Assembly (NCBI GenBank): GCA_946614095.1
Contig: CAMOGG010000012.1
Location: 1 to 35,281, forward strand
Length of the DNA: 35,281 nucleotides
Reading direction: 5' to 3'
Source: an uncultured Caryophanales bacterium
GTDB taxonomy: Bacteria > Bacillota_I > Bacilli_A > RF39 > UBA660
Part shown: positions 32,327 to 35,281 of the stretch, in pieces
Numbering within the stretch: position 1 is the stretch's first letter
How the letters are laid out: each line of letters begins with the position of its first letter
Notes under the pieces: generated by a model
Databases searched by the model: none
Told to the model about the DNA's origin: nothing
What the model saw: only the letters and a program-made list of their open reading frames with translations
Made by a program: the position numbers and the translations under genes

Positions 32327-32335
32327 TATTATATC
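32327..32335 (-). promoter_or_regulatory. Extended -10 promoter of the fucO-FIST operon
   Basis: Minus strand TGATATAAT (TGn plus TATAAT) about 25 nt before the ATG. The -35 is weak. Confidence 0.55.
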
Positions 32336-32384
32336 ATAATTTTGTTACACATAAAGTGTTTTCTTTTACTTTTTTATTTTTTTA

Positions 32385-32417
32385 CAACAAAAAAGACACA
32401 TCATCTTAATGTGTCTT
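32385..32417 (-). terminator. Intrinsic terminator of tsaD
   Basis: A perfect 9-bp stem AAGACACAT/ATGTGTCTT with a 7-nt loop (32393-32417), followed on the minus strand by TTTTTTG. It overlaps the tsaD stop. Confidence 0.85.
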
Positions 32418-33405
32418 GTGACTTTGAATTTAAAGATAGGTCAGCTCTTCTTCCATCTTTATATGCATAATATCCTGCTGCGGCAATCATTGTTCCGTTA
32501 TCTGTACAATATTTCATTGGTGGAATAGATAATTCTACATTCATTTTATCTGTAAGTTCTTTCATTGCCGTTCTAAGTCCATTATTGGCAGCTACTCCTC
32601 CAGCTAAAATAACATTTTTTATATTTTTTTGTTCTATTGCTTTTTTTACTTTAGAAGTAATGGATTCTACTGCTACTTTTTGAAAGGATGTTGCAAGATC
32701 AGCTTTTCTCAATTCATTTCCTCTTTGTTCTTCATTATGAGCTAAGTTAATTACAGCGCTTTTAAGTCCACTAAATGAAAAATTATAGCTATCATCTCGT
32801 AGCGGAATTGGTAATTGATAGGTATCTTTCCCTTCACTGGCAAGTTTATCTAGTTTAGGTCCTCCTGGATATTCTAAACCAATTACTCTGGCTACTTTAT
32901 CATAACATTCTCCTATGGCATCATCTAAAGTTCCACCTATTTTTTCAAATTTATAATGATCTTTCATTTCTATGATTTCTGTATGTCCACCACTTACTAC
33001 AACTGCTAGTAGTGGAAATTTTAACTCTTTCACTAAACTATTCGCATAAATGTGCCCAGCTATATGATGAACCGGTATTAATGGCTTATTATATAAAAAA
33101 GATAATGTTTTAGCTGCTTCTAAGCCAATCAGTAAGGATCCTATTAATCCTGGTCCATATGTAATTGCAATTGCATCAATGTCTTCCATACTCATCTTTG
33201 CTTTTTGTAAACATTCTTCTAATACTATGGTAATGTTTTTTACATGATGTCTACTGGCAATTTCAGGAACTACACCACCAAAGTCTTTATGGATATCTAT
33301 TTGAGAAGAAATAACTGTAGCAATTTCTTCTGTACCATTTTTAACAATAGAAACACTTGTTTCATCGCAACTACTTTCAATTCCTAAAATGTACATATCC
33401 TTCAC
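32401..33405 (-). CDS. tsaD: tRNA N6-adenosine threonylcarbamoyltransferase TsaD
   Basis: TsaD transfers the threonylcarbamoyl group to A37 of tRNAs that read ANN codons, working with TsaB and TsaE. The ASKHA-fold protein has the start LGIESSCDETS, the metal-binding VHHIAGH, the nucleotide loop VVSGGHTE, the LDDAIGECYDKVARV segment and the closing AGGVAANNGLR. I favour a GTG start at 33405 (translated M-KDMYILGIESS, 334 aa), because AAAAGGTG sits 8 nt upstream and the KDMY start matches known TsaD proteins. The track ATG at 33429 would add eight residues and overlies that site, while ATG 33396 has a poor spacing. It is the last gene of the tsaE-tsaB-rimI-tsaD cluster. Confidence 0.96.
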   Translation of the reverse strand: MKDMYILGIESSCDETSVSIVKNGTEEIATVISSQIDIHKDFGGVVPEIASRHHVKNITIVLEECLQKAKMSMEDIDAIAITYGPGLIGSLLIGLEAAKTLSFLYNKPLIPVHHIAGHIYANSLVKELKFPLLAVVVSGGHTEIIEMKDHYKFEKIGGTLDDAIGECYDKVARVIGLEYPGGPKLDKLASEGKDTYQLPIPLRDDSYNFSFSGLKSAVINLAHNEEQRGNELRKADLATSFQKVAVESITSKVKKAIEQKNIKNVILAGGVAANNGLRTAMKELTDKMNVELSIPPMKYCTDNGTMIAAAGYYAYKDGRRADLSLNSKSQDTLR

Positions 33406-33441
33406 TTTAATCACCTTTTCTTTTTTCATTCATATTTTAAC

Positions 33442-33469
33442 ATAAAAGACTCTTTAAAAAAAGAGTCTT
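33442..33469 (-). terminator. Hairpin/possible terminator between rimI and tsaD
   Basis: A perfect 10-bp stem AAGACTCTTT/AAAGAGTCTT with a 4-nt loop (33446-33469) that overlaps the rimI stop. Only four T follow on the minus strand, so it may be leaky and let tsaD be partly transcribed from upstream. Confidence 0.6.
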
Positions 33470-33866
33470 ATGAACCTTTTCTCTCCATTAGAATACCATC
33501 TATTCCTTGATAATATCCTTTTCGAATTGCTTTTTTCTCAAAACCATTATTTAAATATAGTTTTATTGCTGGTAAGTTGGTTTCTTTTACTTCAAGAGTG
33601 ATATCTTTATCCACAATTTTTATGAATTCTTTTAATAATAAATTTCCTTTTCCACAGTTTCTGTGGATTTTATTTATTTCTATTTGATTAATTTCCACTC
33701 TTTCATAAATATCACTATAATAGATAAAACCAATTATTTCTTTTTTTTCCACTAACACTATCATTTTTCCAAATGGATTATTTTCAAATTCTTTTTGATA
33801 ATAATCTTTATCTATAAATGATTTGCTTAGTAAACCAATATTGTTTAAGTTTATTTCAACAATCAT
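33468..33866 (-). CDS. rimI: Ribosomal protein S18-alanine N-acetyltransferase RimI-like (GNAT)
   Basis: A 132-aa GNAT acetyltransferase. The acetyl-CoA loop is IHRNCGKGNLLL (R-x-x-G-x-G), followed by the RimI-type ending LEVKETNLPAIKLYLNNGF, YYQGIDGILMER. RimI acetylates the N-terminus of ribosomal protein S18. The protein is a little shorter than the usual 145-150 residues but has the whole core. Its start overlaps the tsaB stop by 4 nt (ATGA). The tsaB-rimI-tsaD order is typical of Firmicutes, which supports the name. Confidence 0.9.
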   Translation of the reverse strand: MIVEINLNNIGLLSKSFIDKDYYQKEFENNPFGKMIVLVEKKEIIGFIYYSDIYERVEINQIEINKIHRNCGKGNLLLKEFIKIVDKDITLEVKETNLPAIKLYLNNGFEKKAIRKGYYQGIDGILMERKGS

Positions 33867-34486
33867 AATTTACTTTCTTCTGCTTCTGTTAATTTTAAAT
33901 ATTCAGGATTTACTGCATGTGGATTCATTGCTTCTTTATCTTTAAAATAATTTACTATTTTTTCAATATCAGGATTGTATAATTCTATCTTATTAAATGA
34001 ATCAAACTTATCATTTGATATTATCTCGTAGTCATCTATACTATTTAGTTTTTCTGATAAATCTTCAATTGTGATATGTTGTGGCTTTAGTATTTCTTTA
34101 TAATCTTTATCATAAATTGCTGCGAAAACATATCCCCTTCTTGCATTAATCATTGGAACATGAATTTTATTATTTTTACTAGACATAGCCATTGCTTCTA
34201 ACGAATAGATTGTTGTGATTGGAATATTCATACTCCAAGCATATACTTTTGCAATTGTAAGACCAATTCTAATTCCTGTAAAACTACCAGGTCCGTTTAC
34301 GATAATGATTTTATCAATCTCTTTTGGATCTATTTTAGTCTTTTCAAATAAAAGTGCTATTTTGGGTAAGGCAACTTCTGATAAACTTTGTCCATATTCT
34401 TCTTTTACTTGATAAAGAAGTTTATCATTTTCCACAATTCCTGTGTATAAAAAACTTGAAGAAGTATCTATATATAAGATTTTCAT
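33863..34486 (-). CDS. tsaB: tRNA threonylcarbamoyladenosine biosynthesis protein TsaB
   Basis: TsaB is the inactive paralogue and scaffold partner of TsaD in t6A synthesis. The 207-aa protein opens with ILYIDTSSSFLYTGIV and has the family motif GPGSFTGIRIGLTIAKVYAW and the MINARRGYVFAAIYD strand. At 207 aa it is slightly short, mostly in the C-terminal lobe. It overlaps tsaE by 4 nt at its start and rimI by 4 nt at its end, so the three are translated as a unit. Confidence 0.95.
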   Translation of the reverse strand: MKILYIDTSSSFLYTGIVENDKLLYQVKEEYGQSLSEVALPKIALLFEKTKIDPKEIDKIIIVNGPGSFTGIRIGLTIAKVYAWSMNIPITTIYSLEAMAMSSKNNKIHVPMINARRGYVFAAIYDKDYKEILKPQHITIEDLSEKLNSIDDYEIISNDKFDSFNKIELYNPDIEKIVNYFKDKEAMNPHAVNPEYLKLTEAEESKL

Positions 34487-34941
34487 AAAATAGCCTCACA
34501 TAGTTCTTCATATTTTCTACCATATGGAGTAATTGTAATAATTCTTTTATCTTCATCTTCAGATGAACTTTTTATTTTTATATCAAGACGATTATCTGGT
34601 AAATAGTCTGGTATCATATCTGCCCATTCTATGATTGTTATACCTTTTTTTGTGTAATATTCTTCTATCCCTAAATCTTCTACCTTACCATCTAATCTAT
34701 AAACGTCCATATGATACAAAGGTAGTTCCCCTGAAGTATATTCTTTTATAATATTAAAAGTAGGAGAAGTTACTTCTTCTTTTACTTCTAAAGCTTGAGC
34801 AAATCCTTTGGTAAATACTGTCTTTCCACTTCCTAAATCGCCTTTTAAACATATGACCATATTTGGAAATTTTTCTGATTCTATGTTTTGAGCTAATTCA
34901 ATTGTTTCTTCTTCAGAATATGTTGTTAATTTAAAATCCAT
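34483..34941 (-). CDS. tsaE: tRNA threonylcarbamoyladenosine biosynthesis ATPase TsaE
   Basis: TsaE is the small ATPase that recycles the TsaB-TsaD complex. The 152-aa P-loop protein shows CLKGDLGSGKTVF (Walker A), a SPTFNIIKEY segment, the YHMDVYRL strand and the IIEWADMIPDYLP motif. I chose ATG 34941 (MDFKLTTY) because AGG lies 8 nt upstream. The track start is a GTG within the ribosome-binding stretch AGGTGATG. It heads the tsaE-tsaB-rimI-tsaD operon and starts about 130 nt after the end of the 5S rRNA gene. Confidence 0.95.
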   Translation of the reverse strand: MDFKLTTYSEEETIELAQNIESEKFPNMVICLKGDLGSGKTVFTKGFAQALEVKEEVTSPTFNIIKEYTSGELPLYHMDVYRLDGKVEDLGIEEYYTKKGITIIEWADMIPDYLPDNRLDIKIKSSSEDEDKRIITITPYGRKYEELCEAIL

Positions 34942-34959
34942 TTTCATCACCTAAAAATT

Positions 34960-34968
34960 ATTATATCA
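34960..34968 (-). promoter_or_regulatory. Extended -10 promoter of the tsa operon
   Basis: Minus strand TGATATAAT (-10 at 34960-34965). Its upstream part is the T-tract of the rRNA terminator, so promoter and terminator are fused. Confidence 0.6.
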
Positions 34969-34992
34969 AAAAAAAAGAGTTATACAACTCTT
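34968..34992 (-). terminator. Intrinsic terminator of the rRNA operon
   Basis: Stem AAGAGTT/AACTCTT with an ATAC loop (34975-34992), followed on the minus strand by nine T. It lies downstream of the 5S rRNA gene. Confidence 0.8.
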
Positions 34993-35068
34993 AACTATCA
35001 TATTTTTAAATAAAAACTGTCTAATTTTTTATATTTACAAATTATATTTACAAAAATATAAAAAAAAA

Positions 35069-35176
35069 TTCTTGGCAACGTCCTATCTTCGCATACACTA
35101 TTGTCGGCGATGAGTGGCTTAACTTCTGTGTTCGGGATGGGAACAGGTGTACCTCACTCTCTATCGTTACCAAGAA
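35069..35176 (-). rRNA. rrf: 5S ribosomal RNA
   Basis: On the minus strand the sequence contains the highly conserved 5S core CCCATCCCGAACACAGAAGT and the terminal helix CTTGGTAACG/CGTTGCCAAG. The ends given are from that helix and may be off by a few bases. The length of about 108 nt is slightly short but usual for AT-rich Firmicutes. Confidence 0.95.
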
Positions 35177-35181
35177 AATAT

Positions 35182-35197
35182 AGAGAAATAATTCTCT
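35182..35197 (-). other. Processing hairpin in the 23S-5S spacer
   Basis: A perfect 6-bp inverted repeat AGAGAA/TTCTCT with a 4-nt loop in the 60-nt spacer between 23S and 5S. It is a plausible RNase site. Confidence 0.4.
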
Positions 35198-35236
35198 GAA
35201 AACATAGATATTGTGTTCATCAAATGATTAAATTAT

Positions 35237-35281
35237 GATTAAATCCTCGATCTATTAGTACTGGTCAACTCAAAATGTCAC
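35237..35281 (-). rRNA. rrl: 23S ribosomal RNA, 3' end only
   Basis: The last 45 nt of the window, read on the minus strand, match the conserved 3' end of 23S rRNA (GACCAGTACTAATAGATCGA, then GGATTTAATC). The gene continues beyond the window. Confidence 0.9.

Noticed and set aside
35031-35054. Two copies of ATATTTACAAA, 13 nt apart, beside the 5S gene
   Set aside because: A short AT-rich repeat downstream of an rRNA operon is likely chance or a remnant; no iteron or CRISPR pattern is present.

Overview
The window looks like part of the chromosome of an AT-rich, low-GC Gram-positive bacterium, close to Bacilli, Erysipelotrichia or RF39/Tenericutes-like gut Firmicutes. The evidence is an LTA-synthase-type enzyme, a sortase with wall-anchored proteins, GatCAB, a PcrA/LigA pair, Shine-Dalgarno sites of AGGAGG type, and TATAAT promoters that often carry an extended -10 (TGn). 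TGA serves as a stop (for example in tsaD and in the gene at 15088) and Trp is TGG, so the code is standard and not the Mycoplasma one. I see no phage, IS, CRISPR or tRNA. Most genes are on the minus strand; the exceptions are an amidohydrolase gene and an ABC transporter operon.

Layout in window coordinates. 1-6.7 kb holds envelope and signalling genes. ltaS plus a membrane-anchored protein form one unit. A four-gene operon carries a membrane-anchored protein, a double substrate-binding-domain GGDEF protein with a degenerate active site, a YihY/BrkB membrane protein and a SipW-like signal peptidase homologue that seems to lack its serine. 6.7-21.2 kb is a housekeeping block whose backbone, pcrA-ligA-gatCAB, is a familiar Firmicutes order. 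It is interrupted by a putative HExxH metalloprotease co-transcribed with pcrA, a sugar-nucleotide-type nucleotidyltransferase, a secreted protein with an IPNTA sorting signal, an OB-like membrane protein, a HIT protein and an unrecognised 431-aa protein.

21.2-25.8 kb begins with an intergenic element of about 140 nt that looks like an independently transcribed structured RNA (promoter, 14-bp perfect closing stem, T-rich end). A predicted amidohydrolase follows. Then comes a three-gene surface operon: a thioester-domain adhesin with two Cna-B-like domains and a VPDTA anchor, a sortase lacking the usual arginine, and a membrane/coiled-coil protein. 25.9-28.6 kb is an SsuABC/ThiXYZ-type ABC importer, followed by a 24-codon membrane micropeptide gene. 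28.8-32.3 kb holds a 2,4-diaminopentanoate-dehydrogenase-like enzyme, a free-standing FIST sensor protein and a FucO-like alcohol dehydrogenase. 32.4-34.9 kb is the overlapping tsaE-tsaB-rimI-tsaD operon for the tRNA t6A modification. The window ends in the 5S and the extreme 3' end of the 23S rRNA of an rRNA operon on the minus strand.

Functionally, the sortase and its two candidate substrates, the LTA synthase and the signal peptidase homologue suggest an elaborated Gram-positive surface. The best candidates for something undescribed are the structured RNA at 21297-21440, the sortase/[IV]P[DN]TA surface system, and the metalloprotease-like gene coupled to pcrA. All starts were checked against ribosome binding sites, and several differ from the ORF track.
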